Of a stretch of 64,000 nucleotides of DNA, positions 1 through 9,603 are shown one piece after another. The stretch's first letter is position 1. Each line of letters begins with the position of its first letter. A program made the position numbers and the translations under genes. This stretch comes from Bin103 sp002238925. GTDB taxonomy: Bacteria > Spirochaetota > Spirochaetia > SZUA-6 > Bin103. The stretch lies in contig OZ242313.1 of NCBI GenBank assembly GCA_965208065.1, positions 1,178,001 to 1,242,000 of the forward strand, given 5' to 3'. The notes beneath the pieces were generated by a model that made no database searches, had not been told where the DNA came from, and was given only the letters and a program-made list of their open reading frames with translations.

Positions 1-646
1 TGAGGATGGTGGTGACGCCGCGCCCCTGCAGGCGGCGGATGATGTCGCGCACCGCCAGCTTGGCCACCGCGTCCAGGCCGATGGTGGGCTCGTCCAGGAA
101 CAGCAGCCGCGGACGGTGCAGCAGAGCGGCGGCCAGTTCGCAGCGCATGCGCTGGCCGAGGCTGAGCTGCCGCACCGGCACCGCCAGCAGCGGGGCAATG
201 GCCAGCAGCTCGATCAGTTCGTCGCGGGTTTCGCGGTAGGCGGCGGGCTGCAGCCGGTAGATGTCGCGCAGCAGGTCGAACGACTCGATTACCGGCAGGT
301 CCCACCAGAGCTGGCTGCGCTGTCCGAACACCACGCCGATGGTCGCCACGTGCGCCACGCGCTCACGCCACGGCACGCGCCCGGCCACCACGCAGCGGCC
401 GGCATCGGGCACCAGGATGCCGGACAGGATCTTGACCGTGGTGCTCTTGCCGGCGCCGTTGGGGCCGATATACCCGACCAGCTCGCCGGCGCCGATGCGG
501 AATGAGACTTCGTCCAGCGCGGTGACGACCTTGCGCCGCGCCACCAGCGCCCGCAGCGTGCGGCTGCCGCCCGTGGTGCCGGAGCCGCCGGCGGAAACGC
601 GGAACCGCTTGGTAAGTCCGGCAACCTCGATCAACGGCTCGCTCAT
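1..646 (-). CDS. ABC transporter ATP-binding protein (ABC-2 type, COG4586-like), partial
   Basis: The gene starts with ATG at 646 on the minus strand and runs off the left edge, leaving about 215 N-terminal residues. Visible motifs are Walker A GPNGAGKST (residues 61-69), a Q-loop region FGQRSQLWWDLP near 107-118, the signature LSLGQRM (161-167), Walker B LLFLDEPT (181-188) and the D-loop GLD. The FGQRSQLWWDLP stretch is typical of ATPases that pair with ABC-2 permeases of the COG4586 type. The substrate cannot be told from this; a permease gene would be expected just beyond the edge. It is divergent from the desaturase gene, with about 200 bases between them. The ATPase assignment is secure; the role is not. 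Confidence 0.9.
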   Translation of the reverse strand, partial: MSEPLIEVAGLTKRFRVSAGGSGTTGGSRTLRALVARRKVVTALDEVSFRIGAGELVGYIGPNGAGKSTTVKILSGILVPDAGRCVVAGRVPWRERVAHVATIGVVFGQRSQLWWDLPVIESFDLLRDIYRLQPAAYRETRDELIELLAIAPLLAVPVRQLSLGQRMRCELAAALLHRPRLLFLDEPTIGLDAVAKLAVRDIIRRLQGRGVTTIL

Positions 647-731
647 GGCGGCGGACAATCTATGGCCGGGGGCTGGCCACGGTCAAATCCTGCCCGGCAA
701 TCCCGGCAATAACCGGAAATTGCACAGACGC

Positions 732-760
732 TTGACCTGGAGGCGTCGGCGCGCGATGCT
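732..760 (+). promoter_or_regulatory. possible sigma-70-type promoter before the desaturase gene
   Basis: TTGACC (732-737) and GATGCT (755-760) are separated by 17 bases in the divergent gap 647-844. The -35 match is good and the -10 match is poor, so this is only a candidate. Nothing else stands out in the gap apart from the GGAAGGAGAG ribosome-binding site just before 845. Confidence 0.35.
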
Positions 761-844
761 TGCGGGGTACCTATTCGCTGACGGACCTTACCGACCTCGG
801 CGCAATGTGACAACGAACAAGCCCCCAGGTCGGGGAAGGAGAGC

Positions 845-1894
845 ATGTCCGTGAGTGAAAGAGCGCAGAGCGCGCCGGCCGATTCCCGCGCGTTGCAGCG
901 GGAACTCAAGCAGTTCCGTACGCCGTCGGCCGGCCGCAGCATGGGTCAAATCGTTACCTCATTCGTACCCTATATCGGCGGGCTGATCCTGATGGGAGCG
1001 CTGGCGCAGGTTTCCTACCTGCTCAGCCTGCTCCTCGCCCTGCCCACCGCCGGGTTCCTGATCCGCGTGTTCATTCTCTTTCACGACGCTGGACACGGGT
1101 CGTTGTTCCGGCGCAGCCGCTGGAATCGCGTGATCGGCTACCTTGCCGGGTTTCTGACCTTTACCCCGTTCCAGCACTGGTCGCACGAACATGCCCGGCA
1201 CCACGCCACCGCCGGCGACCTGGACCGCCGCGACCTCGGCGACGTGTGGACCATGACCGTGCGGGAGTTCGTGGCCGCCCCGCGCAAGCTGCGGGTCGCC
1301 TACCGGGTGTTTCGCAACCCGTTCGTGCTGTTCTTCCTGGTTGCCCCTATCGGGTTCCTGTTGAACCACCGCTTTCCGCGCAAGCGGGTCAGCGCCCGCT
1401 CGCTGCGCGCCATCATCTGGACCAACGTCGGCACCGCCCTGTTCGTGGTGGCGATGTCGCTGCCGTTCGGTTTCGTCAATTTCCTGGTGGTGTTCACGCC
1501 GGTGTTCGTGCTTGCCTCGGCGGTGGGAACCTGGCTGTTCTACGTCCAGCATCAGTTCGAGGGCGTGTACTGGCGCCGTCATGAGAGCTGGGACTTCGCG
1601 AGCGCCGCGCTGCAAGGGTCCTCCTACCTGGCGCTGCCGCGCGTGCTGCAATGGTTCACCGGCAACATCGGCTTCCACCACATCCATCACCTGGACCCGC
1701 GCATTCCCAACTACTACCTGGAACGCGCTCACCGCGAGGTGCCGGCGATGCACACGGTGCCGGTGCTGCGCATCCGCCATACGCTGCGCTGCCTGTCGAT
1801 GCGGCTGTACGACGAGACCAGCCGCCAGATGGTGGGATTCCGGGAAGGTCTGCGCCGCGCGCACCGTGCCGGCGCCGCGCAGGCGCCCGCCTGA
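845..1894 (+). CDS. membrane fatty-acid desaturase
   Basis: This 349-residue membrane protein has the three histidine boxes of the membrane di-iron desaturase superfamily: HDAGH (80-84), HEHARHH (114-120) and HHIHH (278-282), plus a further His in the QHQFE segment near 236. Hydrophobic segments lie near residues 40-80, 155-175 and 190-235, as expected for a four-helix desaturase with cytosolic histidines. By family it inserts a double bond into an acyl chain using O2 and an electron donor; regioselectivity cannot be read from sequence, although the box pattern resembles delta-12/omega-6 enzymes. The ATG at 845 has a strong GGAAGGAGAG site. The next gene downstream activates fatty acids, so a joint role in membrane-lipid remodelling is likely. 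Confidence 0.9.
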   Translation: MSVSERAQSAPADSRALQRELKQFRTPSAGRSMGQIVTSFVPYIGGLILMGALAQVSYLLSLLLALPTAGFLIRVFILFHDAGHGSLFRRSRWNRVIGYLAGFLTFTPFQHWSHEHARHHATAGDLDRRDLGDVWTMTVREFVAAPRKLRVAYRVFRNPFVLFFLVAPIGFLLNHRFPRKRVSARSLRAIIWTNVGTALFVVAMSLPFGFVNFLVVFTPVFVLASAVGTWLFYVQHQFEGVYWRRHESWDFASAALQGSSYLALPRVLQWFTGNIGFHHIHHLDPRIPNYYLERAHREVPAMHTVPVLRIRHTLRCLSMRLYDETSRQMVGFREGLRRAHRAGAAQAPA

Positions 1895-1967
1895 GGCGCG
1901 GCCGCAACGATCCCCGCCGAGTGCGGGCCGGTTCTTGCCGCGCGCTGCCGGAACGCGGCGCCGGCGG

Positions 1968-2186
1968 GTGGTGAGCGTGGTAGCCGCCTTCAAGGCGCTG
2001 CAACTGCCAGCCGGTGACTGGCTGGTACAGGAAATTGCCCACAACGCCGCCGGACGCCCTGTCATCCGTTTCGTTCCCGAGTATGATGGCTCGCACATCG
2101 TGAGTTGCGATCTGAGCATTACCCACGCCGGCGGGCACGCCGCGGCGTCGGTGGCGGCGCTGGTGAACCATGCACCTGACGGTTAA
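1968..2186 (+). pseudogene. holo-ACP synthase-like C-terminal fragment
   Basis: The encoded segment of about 72 residues contains FKALQLPAGDW, then NAAGRPVIRF, then LSITHAGGHAAASVAAL. This order resembles the C-terminal half of AcpS-type phosphopantetheinyl transferases (the family's WRDIEV, GKP and SLSHT-x-AxAxV blocks). The N-terminal half with the D-x-E metal site is not visible in any frame between the desaturase stop and 1968, and only GTG starts (1968, 1971, 1977) are available. The frame overlaps the start of the next gene by 17 bases. The next gene carries an acyl-carrier domain, so an AcpS partner would make sense. It may be a remnant or an unusually short protein; the family call is an inference. 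Confidence 0.45.
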
Positions 2187-4653
2187 CGACTTCCTCGACG
2201 ATATCGTGCGCCGGTTCGGCGACCGCCCGGCGCTCCTGTTCAAGCCGGGCTTCCGCTACCGGGTATGGAGCTACCGCGGGTTGCGCGACACCGCCGCGCA
2301 GGTGGCCGCGCTGCTGAGGGAGCGCGGCGTCGGCAAGGGCGACCGCGTCATCCTGTGGGGTCCGAACGCGCCGCACTGGGCGTTCGCTTTCTTCGGGTGC
2401 CTGCGTGTCGGCGCCATTCTGGTGCCGCTGGACCTGCGCTCTACCGCCGACTTCGTGCGCCAGGTGGTGGCCAAGACGGCGCCCGTGCTGGCGTTCACCT
2501 CGCGCGCCACCGGCGGCGACGCGGCGCTCGGGCTGCCGACAATCCTGTTCGAGGACCTGGAGGGTCTGATCTACGACCTGCCGGCGGCCGAGCCGGCCTC
2601 GCTCGCCGGCGAAGACCTGGCCGAGATCATGTTCACCTCGGGCACCACCGGCGATGCCAAGGGGGTGCTGCTCACGCACGGCAACCTGATGGCCAACCTG
2701 CACTCGGTGCAGCAGGTAATTCCCGGCGACGTCTCGTTCCGCATGCTGAGCCTGCTGCCGATGAGCCACATGTTCGAGCAGATGGGGTCGCTGTTCGCCG
2801 GCCTCGGCTGCGGTGCGAACATCACCTTCGCAACCAGCCGGCAGCCGGCGATCCTGCTCAAGACGATGCAGGAGCGGCGCGTCAACATGATGCTGCTGGT
2901 ACCGCAGGCGCTTGACCTGTTCATGAAGAGCATCGAGCGCGAAGTGGCCAACCGCGGCAAGCAGCACGCATGGGACCTGCTCATGAAGCTGGCGCGGCGG
3001 CTGCCGGTGGCGCTGCGCCGCGTCCTGTTCCGCCAGGTGCACGCGCGCTTTGGCGGCCACCTGCGCATCGTGGTTTCGGGCGGCGCCGCGCTCGACCCGT
3101 CGCTTGGCGAGAAGTGGCGGCTGCTCGGGGTAAGCGTGCTGCAGGGCTACGGCGCTACCGAGGCGTCGCCGGTGATCAGTTGCCACTCGCTGACCGAGGC
3201 GCGCTTCGACTCGGTGGGCCGCCCGGTGCCCGGCGTCGACGTGCGCATCTCCGAGGCTGGCGAAATACAGGTGCGCGGTGCCAACGTCACCCAGGGGTAC
3301 TGGCAGGGGCCGGAGCAGACCGCGGCCGCGTTCGACGGCAACTGGTACCGGACCGGGGACATCGGCTTCATCGACGACGGCGGGCACCTGCACATCCGCG
3401 GGCGGGTCAAGGAGATGATCGTGCTCGCCAACGGCCAGAACGTGTTTCCGGAAGATGTGGAGGCGGTGCTGCACCGCAACCCGGCACTGACCGACGCCAC
3501 GGTGGTCGGGTTGCAGCAGGGCCAGGATACCCAGGTACACGCCGTGTTCCTGCTGGAGGAGCCGGCGCGGGCGGCGGAAATCGTGGCTCGGGCCAACCGC
3601 GACCTGGCCGAGCATCAGCAGATCCGCGGCTTCACCGTATGGCCGAAGGCGGACTTTCCGCGTACCCACACGCTCAAGGTGAAGAAGGCGGTGCTGATCG
3701 ACGCCCTGAGCACCGGCCCGCCGCGCCCGGCCGGGGCTGCCGGGGCCGCCGGAGCGCACGCACCGGCCGCGGCCGCCGCCGACCCCAAGGAGCGGCTGGT
3801 ACGGCTGGTCTCCGAGGTGAGCGGGCTGGCCCAGGAGCAGGTGCTGCCGGAGCACACCGTCGGCGGCGACCTCAACCTCGACTCCCTGAAGCGGGTGGAG
3901 ATGCTGTCGATCATCGAGCAGGAAATGGGCGTGTATATCGACGAATCGCTGGTGGGCTCGCACACCACCTTCGCGGAGCTGCAGGAGTTGCTGGACTCCC
4001 AGGTGCAGGCCAGGGCGGCGCTGCCGCCGTTCTACACCTGGCCGCTGAGCATGTGGTTCTCGCTGTTGCGCGAGGTGCTGCACAAGATCGTGGTGTTCCC
4101 CCTGTTCAGCGTTCGCTACCGCGCGCGCGCCACCGGCCTCGAGCACCTGCCCGCCAACCCCGGCGGCCCGCTGCTGTTCGCCGCCAACCACAATGCGGTG
4201 CGCGGCGACAGCATGGTGCTGGCCAAGGTCACGCCGCGGGCGTGGCGGCGCCATCTCTCGTTCGCGGCGGCCGCGGAGGTTACCTTTGGCAAGCGGCTGA
4301 CCGGCATCTTCGCGGCGCTGATCGCCAACGCGTTCCCGCTGTCGCGCGAGAACGCCATTCGCGCCAGCCTCGAGCACATGGGCCGGCTGATGGACGAGGG
4401 CTGGAGCGTGGTGATCTTCCCGGAGGGCGAGCAGCGCATCGGCGGGCCGATGCTGCCGTTCCAGAGCGGCACCGGCATGCTTGCGGTGGAGTCGCACACG
4501 CCGGTGGTGCCGGTGCACCTGGTCTGCGAGGCGCGCCGGCGCCGTTTCCGCACCCGGGTGGCGGTGCGCTTCGGGGCGCCGCTCACGTTTCCCCCCGGCA
4601 CCTCCTATCTTGACGCCACGCGGCAGATCGAGGCCGCGGTAAAGGCGCTGTGA
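2170..4653 (+). CDS. acyl-activating enzyme / acyl-carrier domain / PlsC-type acyltransferase fusion
   Basis: This 827-residue protein has three domains. Residues 1 to about 510 are an AMP-forming acyl ligase, with TSGTTGDAKG (156-165), YGATEASP near 327, YRTGDIG near 395 and a C-terminal lobe with VKEMIVLANGQNVFP. Residues about 535-615 are an acyl-carrier domain with GGDLNLDSL, the Ser near 571 being the phosphopantetheine site. Residues about 640-827 are a glycerolipid acyltransferase with NHNAVRGD near 673 and FPEGEQR near 750. The likely role is to activate a free fatty acid, load it on the internal carrier and transfer it to a lysophospholipid. E. coli Aas does a comparable job but has the acyltransferase first and no carrier domain. 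It lies directly after the desaturase and AcpS-like fragment. Confidence 0.85.
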   Translation: MHLTVNDFLDDIVRRFGDRPALLFKPGFRYRVWSYRGLRDTAAQVAALLRERGVGKGDRVILWGPNAPHWAFAFFGCLRVGAILVPLDLRSTADFVRQVVAKTAPVLAFTSRATGGDAALGLPTILFEDLEGLIYDLPAAEPASLAGEDLAEIMFTSGTTGDAKGVLLTHGNLMANLHSVQQVIPGDVSFRMLSLLPMSHMFEQMGSLFAGLGCGANITFATSRQPAILLKTMQERRVNMMLLVPQALDLFMKSIEREVANRGKQHAWDLLMKLARRLPVALRRVLFRQVHARFGGHLRIVVSGGAALDPSLGEKWRLLGVSVLQGYGATEASPVISCHSLTEARFDSVGRPVPGVDVRISEAGEIQVRGANVTQGYWQGPEQTAAAFDGNWYRTGDIGFIDDGGHLHIRGRVKEMIVLANGQNVFPEDVEAVLHRNPALTDATVVGLQQGQDTQVHAVFLLEEPARAAEIVARANRDLAEHQQIRGFTVWPKADFPRTHTLKVKKAVLIDALSTGPPRPAGAAGAAGAHAPAAAAADPKERLVRLVSEVSGLAQEQVLPEHTVGGDLNLDSLKRVEMLSIIEQEMGVYIDESLVGSHTTFAELQELLDSQVQARAALPPFYTWPLSMWFSLLREVLHKIVVFPLFSVRYRARATGLEHLPANPGGPLLFAANHNAVRGDSMVLAKVTPRAWRRHLSFAAAAEVTFGKRLTGIFAALIANAFPLSRENAIRASLEHMGRLMDEGWSVVIFPEGEQRIGGPMLPFQSGTGMLAVESHTPVVPVHLVCEARRRRFRTRVAVRFGAPLTFPPGTSYLDATRQIEAAVKAL

Positions 4654-4663
4654 GCGCCGCAGC

Positions 4664-5479
4664 GTGCTGACCGAACTCTCTCTGAGCGGGTTTCTGGCCT
4701 TCGCGATGGCCTATCCGCTGTGCTTCCTGGCCAATGCCGGCGCCGCCATCGACCGCGGCTTCTACCGGTTCAACCTGGGGGTGGCCTGCTTCATTCTCAG
4801 CCTCGGTCTGTTCGCCATGTTGTTCGCCGGGCCGCGGGCCGGGGCGCGCGGCGCCGGGTCGCTGCCTCCCGCCGTGCTGCCGGTGCTGGCCGGAGTGTGG
4901 CTGGTGGCACTGCTGGCGGTAACCTGGAGCCAGTGGGAACGCCCGCGGCCCAACCTGCTGCTGGTGGCGTTGCCGTCGGTGCTCGGCGCGGCCGTAACCG
5001 CGGCGGCGGCCGTGGCGCGCAGCCCGGCCGCCGCCGCGCCGTTCGGGGCCGCCGCACTGACCCTGCTGGGCGGACTTACGCTGGGCATGGCGCTGTACTG
5101 CATGGTGCTCGGCCATTGGTATCTGAACGTGGAGCGCCTGCCGATCGCCATCCTGGCGCGCGCGGTTACGGTGTACACGGCGCTGCTGGCGCTGCGCCTG
5201 GTGTGGGACGCGGTCGGGCTGGCCGCCGGAACGGTTCCGTACCAGGGCTACCCGCTGCCGCTGCATGCGTTCGTGGCCACCCTGGACGGCTTCCTGGTGG
5301 TGGTGGCGGTGTTCTTCGGTGTGCTGTTCCCGCTGGTGGCCAATGTGCTGGTGCAGCGCACCCTGCGCGCCAAGTCCACGCAGGCCGCTACCGGCATCCT
5401 GTACGTGGTGGTGGTGGCGGCCATCATCGGCGACTTCTCCTACCGGTTCTTCCTGCTGCGTTACGGCGTGGTTCTCTGA
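4664..5479 (+). CDS. multi-pass membrane protein of unknown function
   Basis: A 271-residue protein starting with GTG ten bases after the acyltransferase stop. It has about seven or eight hydrophobic segments (for example near residues 5-25, 35-55, 70-90, 100-120, 127-147, 165-185, 205-230 and 245-265) joined by short loops. I recognise no catalytic motif. Its tight spacing suggests co-transcription with the lipid-module genes upstream and the zinc-ribbon gene downstream. It could be a lipid-handling or sensory membrane component, but nothing in the sequence settles this. Confidence 0.7.
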   Translation: MLTELSLSGFLAFAMAYPLCFLANAGAAIDRGFYRFNLGVACFILSLGLFAMLFAGPRAGARGAGSLPPAVLPVLAGVWLVALLAVTWSQWERPRPNLLLVALPSVLGAAVTAAAAVARSPAAAAPFGAAALTLLGGLTLGMALYCMVLGHWYLNVERLPIAILARAVTVYTALLALRLVWDAVGLAAGTVPYQGYPLPLHAFVATLDGFLVVVAVFFGVLFPLVANVLVQRTLRAKSTQAATGILYVVVVAAIIGDFSYRFFLLRYGVVL

Positions 5480-5509
5480 TGATGGGCATCCTCTGATGAT
5501 TAGGGTCCT

Positions 5510-6001
5510 GTGAAGGCGATGCGCGGTCGCGGCCGCGGCGGCGCGGGCGGCGGTGCCCGGCTCGAGGTGCGCGCCGAGTGCGACGGCTGCGGCGAGCCGC
5601 TGGCCGCGGCCGTCCGGGACGGGGAGCTGGCGTGCGGAAGCTGCGGGCGGCGCTACCCGGTGGCTGGGGCGGAGGCGTTCGAGGAGTGCCCGGTCTGCGG
5701 CTGCCGGCGCTTCTTCCGGCAGAAGGCGTTCCCGCGCGTGCTGGGCATCGGACTGGTGGTGGTGGGCGCGGTCCTGGTGCCGTTCACCTACGGCGTCAGC
5801 CTGATGGTGCTGGCGCTGGTCGACCTCCTGATCTACCGCGGCGTGCCGCAGATGGCGGTGTGCTACCTGTGCCGCGCCGAGTTTCGCGGCGTACCGGTCC
5901 CGGCCCGCATCCTGCCGTTCCGCCACCACATGGCGGAGGGATACGAGAAGCGCCGCGAACGGCGTGACCGCCAGCGCCCGCGCCGCGAACCGCAGCCGTA
6001 A
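5510..6001 (+). CDS. zinc-ribbon membrane protein, hypothetical
   Basis: A 163-residue protein with three cysteine pairs: CDGC and CGSC in the N-terminal third and CPVC soon after. These resemble zinc ribbons and are followed by two hydrophobic segments near residues 80-115. A fourth pair, CYLC, lies after the membrane part, and the tail is strongly basic (residues about 140-163). The start is GTG at 5510; the ATG at 5519 is an alternative. The cysteine arrangement suggests metal binding at the membrane surface. The function is unknown. Spacing suggests it ends the lipid-module operon. Confidence 0.65.
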   Translation: MKAMRGRGRGGAGGGARLEVRAECDGCGEPLAAAVRDGELACGSCGRRYPVAGAEAFEECPVCGCRRFFRQKAFPRVLGIGLVVVGAVLVPFTYGVSLMVLALVDLLIYRGVPQMAVCYLCRAEFRGVPVPARILPFRHHMAEGYEKRRERRDRQRPRREPQP

Positions 6002-6052
6002 CGCTCCAATGCCGCCGCCGGGCGGCCGCGTTCCCGGCGCACCGCAACCGGC

Positions 6053-6079
6053 GAGCCGAGCGAGCCGAGCGGGCCGGGC
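6053..6079. repeat. short tandem repeat, 9-base unit
   Basis: GAGCCGAGC occurs twice in tandem (6053-6061, 6062-6070), followed by the variant GGGCCGGGC. It lies in the otherwise featureless gap 6002-6298 before the oxidase operon. Confidence 0.6.
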
Positions 6080-6143
6080 GGGCTTGGGCGGCGCCGGATG
6101 GCAGCCGGAAGGCACCGGGGGGCACTCGGGAGGCCATTTGCGG

Positions 6144-6173
6144 TTGACAGTTCGCCGGGCGCTGACGTAGCTT
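6144..6173 (+). promoter_or_regulatory. candidate promoter of the oxidase operon
   Basis: A perfect TTGACA lies at 6144-6149, with TAGCTT at 6168-6173 (18-base spacer). The -35 is convincing, the -10 weak. It lies about 125 bases before the lipoprotein start and is the best promoter-like site in the gap. Confidence 0.4.
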
Positions 6174-6298
6174 CTTGCAGGACTCGGGCAGCCGGTATCG
6201 CTCTGCGCACCGCGCAGTCTGAGGTACGCCAGAACGGACGACGCCGTGTTGACGTTCTGCAGACCCGACCCGTCAACCCCGAGGAGGCCCTACCAGAC

Positions 6299-7153
6299 AT
6301 GCGCACCAGGTTCCTGCGCTATGCCCTGTCGAAACTCCCGTTTCGATCCCACCTCCGGCTCCTGCCGGTCGTCGCGCTGGCACTGTTGCTCGCCGGCTGC
6401 GGCAGCGACGATGAAGACGGTGGCGGCGCAGCCGCGTCCGGCTCCGATACCGCCGCGAGTGCCGAGACGCCGGCCGCGGCCGTCGAAACCGATACCAACA
6501 GTGCCTCCATCAGCGGCACCATCACCTTCAATGGCGACGCTCCCGAGATGGCCGTGCTGGACATGGCCGCCGACCCCATTTGCGACGAGAAGAACCAGGA
6601 GAATCCGAGGCGCCGCCAAGTGCTGGTGCTGGGCGAGGGCCAGGCCATTGCCAACGTGATGGTGCAGATCAAGGGCACATCGGTGCCCGACATGGATCAT
6701 GACATGCCGGACATGGTGGTCGAATTCGACCAGGGCGGCTGTCAGTATTCGCCGCACGTGTTCGCCCTGCGCGTCGGCCAGACGCTGAAGATCCTCAATC
6801 CGGACGGCACCCTGCACAACGTGCACGCGTTCGCCAAGGTAAACGCGGAGTTCAACGAGGCAATGCCGCAGTTCCGCACCGAGTTGGAGAAGGTATTCGA
6901 CAAGGCGGAGCCGACGCCGTTCGCGGTCAAGTGCGACGTGCATCCGTGGATGAACGCCTGGGCGGCGGTGTTCGACCATCCTTATTTCGCTGTTACCGGC
7001 GAGGACGGCACGTTCACCATCAGTGGCCTTCCAGCCGGCACCTACGAGCTGGAGATCTGGCACGAGCGCCTGCCGGCGCAGACCGTGAGCGTAACCGTCG
7101 GCATCGGCGAGAAGGCCACCGTAGACGCCGAGATGGAGGTCCCGTCAAGTTAG
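6299..7153 (+). CDS. cupredoxin-like lipoprotein of the cytochrome oxidase operon
   Basis: A 284-residue protein with a lipoprotein signal ending LLAGC (Cys34), followed by an acidic, Ala-rich linker. A beta-domain then carries the copper-site pattern of cupredoxins: His173/His176 in the GTLHNVHA segment, and Cys212, His215 and Met218 in the KCDVHPWM segment. The C-terminal 60 residues (GEDGTFTISGLPAGTYELEIWH) form a carboxypeptidase-regulatory-like beta-sandwich. The ATG at 6299 follows GAGGAGG; upstream in-frame starts lack such a site and precede the signal peptide. Position directly before subunit I suggests a membrane-anchored periplasmic copper protein that delivers electrons or copper to the oxidase. 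The exact role is inference. Confidence 0.75.
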   Translation: MRTRFLRYALSKLPFRSHLRLLPVVALALLLAGCGSDDEDGGGAAASGSDTAASAETPAAAVETDTNSASISGTITFNGDAPEMAVLDMAADPICDEKNQENPRRRQVLVLGEGQAIANVMVQIKGTSVPDMDHDMPDMVVEFDQGGCQYSPHVFALRVGQTLKILNPDGTLHNVHAFAKVNAEFNEAMPQFRTELEKVFDKAEPTPFAVKCDVHPWMNAWAAVFDHPYFAVTGEDGTFTISGLPAGTYELEIWHERLPAQTVSVTVGIGEKATVDAEMEVPSS

Positions 7154-7168
7154 TACGGGGAAACTGAC

Positions 7169-8950
7169 GTGCACAACAACGGACACGCAAACGCCGAAGG
7201 GCACGGCCATGACGGCCACGGCGATCATGGCCATGGCGCGCCCGAGAGTTTTATCCGCAAGTACGTCTTTTCCGTAGATCACAAGGTGATCGGCATCCAG
7301 TACGGGATCACCGCCCTGGTGTTCCTGTTCCTGGGGTTCTGTCTCATTCTGCTGATGCGCTGGCAGCTCGCCTATCCGGAGCAGGCGCTGCCGGTGATCG
7401 GGCGCCTGTTCGGCGTTACGCGCATGCCCGAGGGGGTAATGCTGCCGGAGTTCTACAACCAGCTCGGCGCCATGCACGGCACTATCATGGTGTTCCTCGG
7501 CGTGGTGCCGCTGGCCGTGGGAGCATTCGGCAACTACCTGGTGCCGCTGCAGGTCGGCGCTCCCGACATGGCATTTCCGAAGCTCAACGCGGCCAGCTAC
7601 TGGCTGTACTTCGTCGGCGGCGTGATCATGCTGATCAGCTTCTTCATCCCCGGCGGCGCCGCCAAGTCGGGCTGGACCTCCTACCCGCCGCTGGCGGTGA
7701 TCGAGACCGCCGGCCAGACCTGGTGGCTGCTGGGCATGGTGTTCCTGATCAACTCGTCGCTGCTCGGCTCGGTCAACATCATCACCACCATTGTGCAGTT
7801 GCGCGCGCCGGGCCTGAAATTCATGCGCCTGCCGTTCTTCGTGTGGGCGCAGTTGGTGACCAGCCTGCTCCTGTTGCTCGCGTTCCCGCCGCTGGAGGTG
7901 GCCGGCTTCATGCAGCTCCTCGACCGCGTGGCGGGCACCAGCTTCTTCATGCCTTCCGGCCTGGTGATCAGCGGCGAGGCGTACACCGGCAGCGGCGGCG
8001 GCAATGCCCTGCTGTGGCAGCACCTGTTCTGGTTCCTGGCGCACCCGGAAGTGTACGTGCTCATCCTGCCGGCGATGGGCATTGTGTGCGAGGTCCTGGC
8101 CAACAACTCGCGCAAGCCACTGTACGGCTACAAGGCGCTGGTCTACTCGGTGATATTTCTCGGCTTCATGAGCTTCGTGGTGTGGGCGCACCACATGTTC
8201 CTGACCGGTATGGGCACCGCGATCAGCACTTTCTTCCAGCTTACCACCATGATCATCTCGGTGCCGTCGATCATCATCCTGACGGTGATGATCCTGTCGC
8301 TGTGGGGGGGGTCGATACGCTTCACCACGCCGATGCTGTTCGCGCTGGCGTTCATTCCGATGTTCGGCATCGGCGGACTTACCGGCCTGCCGCTCGGCCT
8401 GTCGGTGGCGGACATCCATCTGCACGACACCTACTACGTGATCGGACACTTCCACTTCGTGGTGGCGCCAGGCACCCTGTTGGCGCTGTTCGCCGGCATC
8501 TATTACTGGTATCCCAAGGTGACCGGGCGGCGTATGAACGACACCTTGGGGCGCTGGCACTTCTGGCCTTCGCTGGTATGCATGGTGGGCACCTTCATGC
8601 CGATGTTCGTGCTCGGCATGGCCGGCGTGTCGCGCCGCCTGTACGACGGCGGCGCCACCTACGCGCACGCCCAGGACTACCTGTGGATCAACCAGCTCAT
8701 TACGTTCTCTTCCTGGGGGCTGGCGCTGGCGCAGGTGTTCTTCATTGTCAACTTCTTCGTCAGCCTCAAGAACGGCGAGAAGGTAGAGGACAACCCGTGG
8801 CAGGGCACCACCCTGGAGTGGGCCACCACCTCGCCGCCGCTGGGGCACGGCAACTTCGAGGCGCCGGTCACCGTGTACCGCGGACCGTACGAGTACAGCG
8901 TGCCGAGGGCGAAGCGCGACTTCTCGCCGCAACACCTGAAGAGAATCTAG
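7169..8950 (+). CDS. ctaD: cytochrome c oxidase subunit I
   Basis: The 593-residue catalytic subunit of an aa3-type haem-copper oxidase reduces O2 and pumps protons. Key residues are visible: a haem a ligand His near 102 (GAMHGT), CuB ligands His292, His341 and His342, the cross-linked Tyr296, and the haem ligands His427 and His429 in GHFHF. Glu294 within HPEVY marks the A1 subfamily with a D-channel. About twelve membrane segments follow a His/Gly-rich cytosolic N-terminus. The start is GTG at 7169, fifteen bases after the lipoprotein stop, with GGGGAAA before it. It heads the order subunit I, III, IV, two small proteins, II. No haem a synthase or Sco gene is in the window. Confidence 0.97.
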   Translation: MHNNGHANAEGHGHDGHGDHGHGAPESFIRKYVFSVDHKVIGIQYGITALVFLFLGFCLILLMRWQLAYPEQALPVIGRLFGVTRMPEGVMLPEFYNQLGAMHGTIMVFLGVVPLAVGAFGNYLVPLQVGAPDMAFPKLNAASYWLYFVGGVIMLISFFIPGGAAKSGWTSYPPLAVIETAGQTWWLLGMVFLINSSLLGSVNIITTIVQLRAPGLKFMRLPFFVWAQLVTSLLLLLAFPPLEVAGFMQLLDRVAGTSFFMPSGLVISGEAYTGSGGGNALLWQHLFWFLAHPEVYVLILPAMGIVCEVLANNSRKPLYGYKALVYSVIFLGFMSFVVWAHHMFLTGMGTAISTFFQLTTMIISVPSIIILTVMILSLWGGSIRFTTPMLFALAFIPMFGIGGLTGLPLGLSVADIHLHDTYYVIGHFHFVVAPGTLLALFAGIYYWYPKVTGRRMNDTLGRWHFWPSLVCMVGTFMPMFVLGMAGVSRRLYDGGATYAHAQDYLWINQLITFSSWGLALAQVFFIVNFFVSLKNGEKVEDNPWQGTTLEWATTSPPLGHGNFEAPVTVYRGPYEYSVPRAKRDFSPQHLKRI

Positions 8951-8956
8951 CGGCCC

Positions 8957-9559
<603 letters not shown>

Positions 9560-9603
9560 CCGATGCCTGTTGTGAGCGATGACGCTGTCCGTGGGAGTAT
9601 TCG

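Noticed and set aside
2119..4518. A 799-residue open frame opposite the ligase-acyltransferase fusion, rich in His, Arg and Gln
   Set aside because: It mirrors the high-GC coding strand, has no domain and covers a well-supported gene. The same holds for the long opposite frames at 26275-28443, 38016-40160 and 7145-9508.
6002..6298. Possible small gene in the 297-base gap before the oxidase operon
   Set aside because: The frame that enters the lipoprotein from 6098 has no good ribosome site and precedes the signal peptide; only a promoter candidate and a short repeat are supported.
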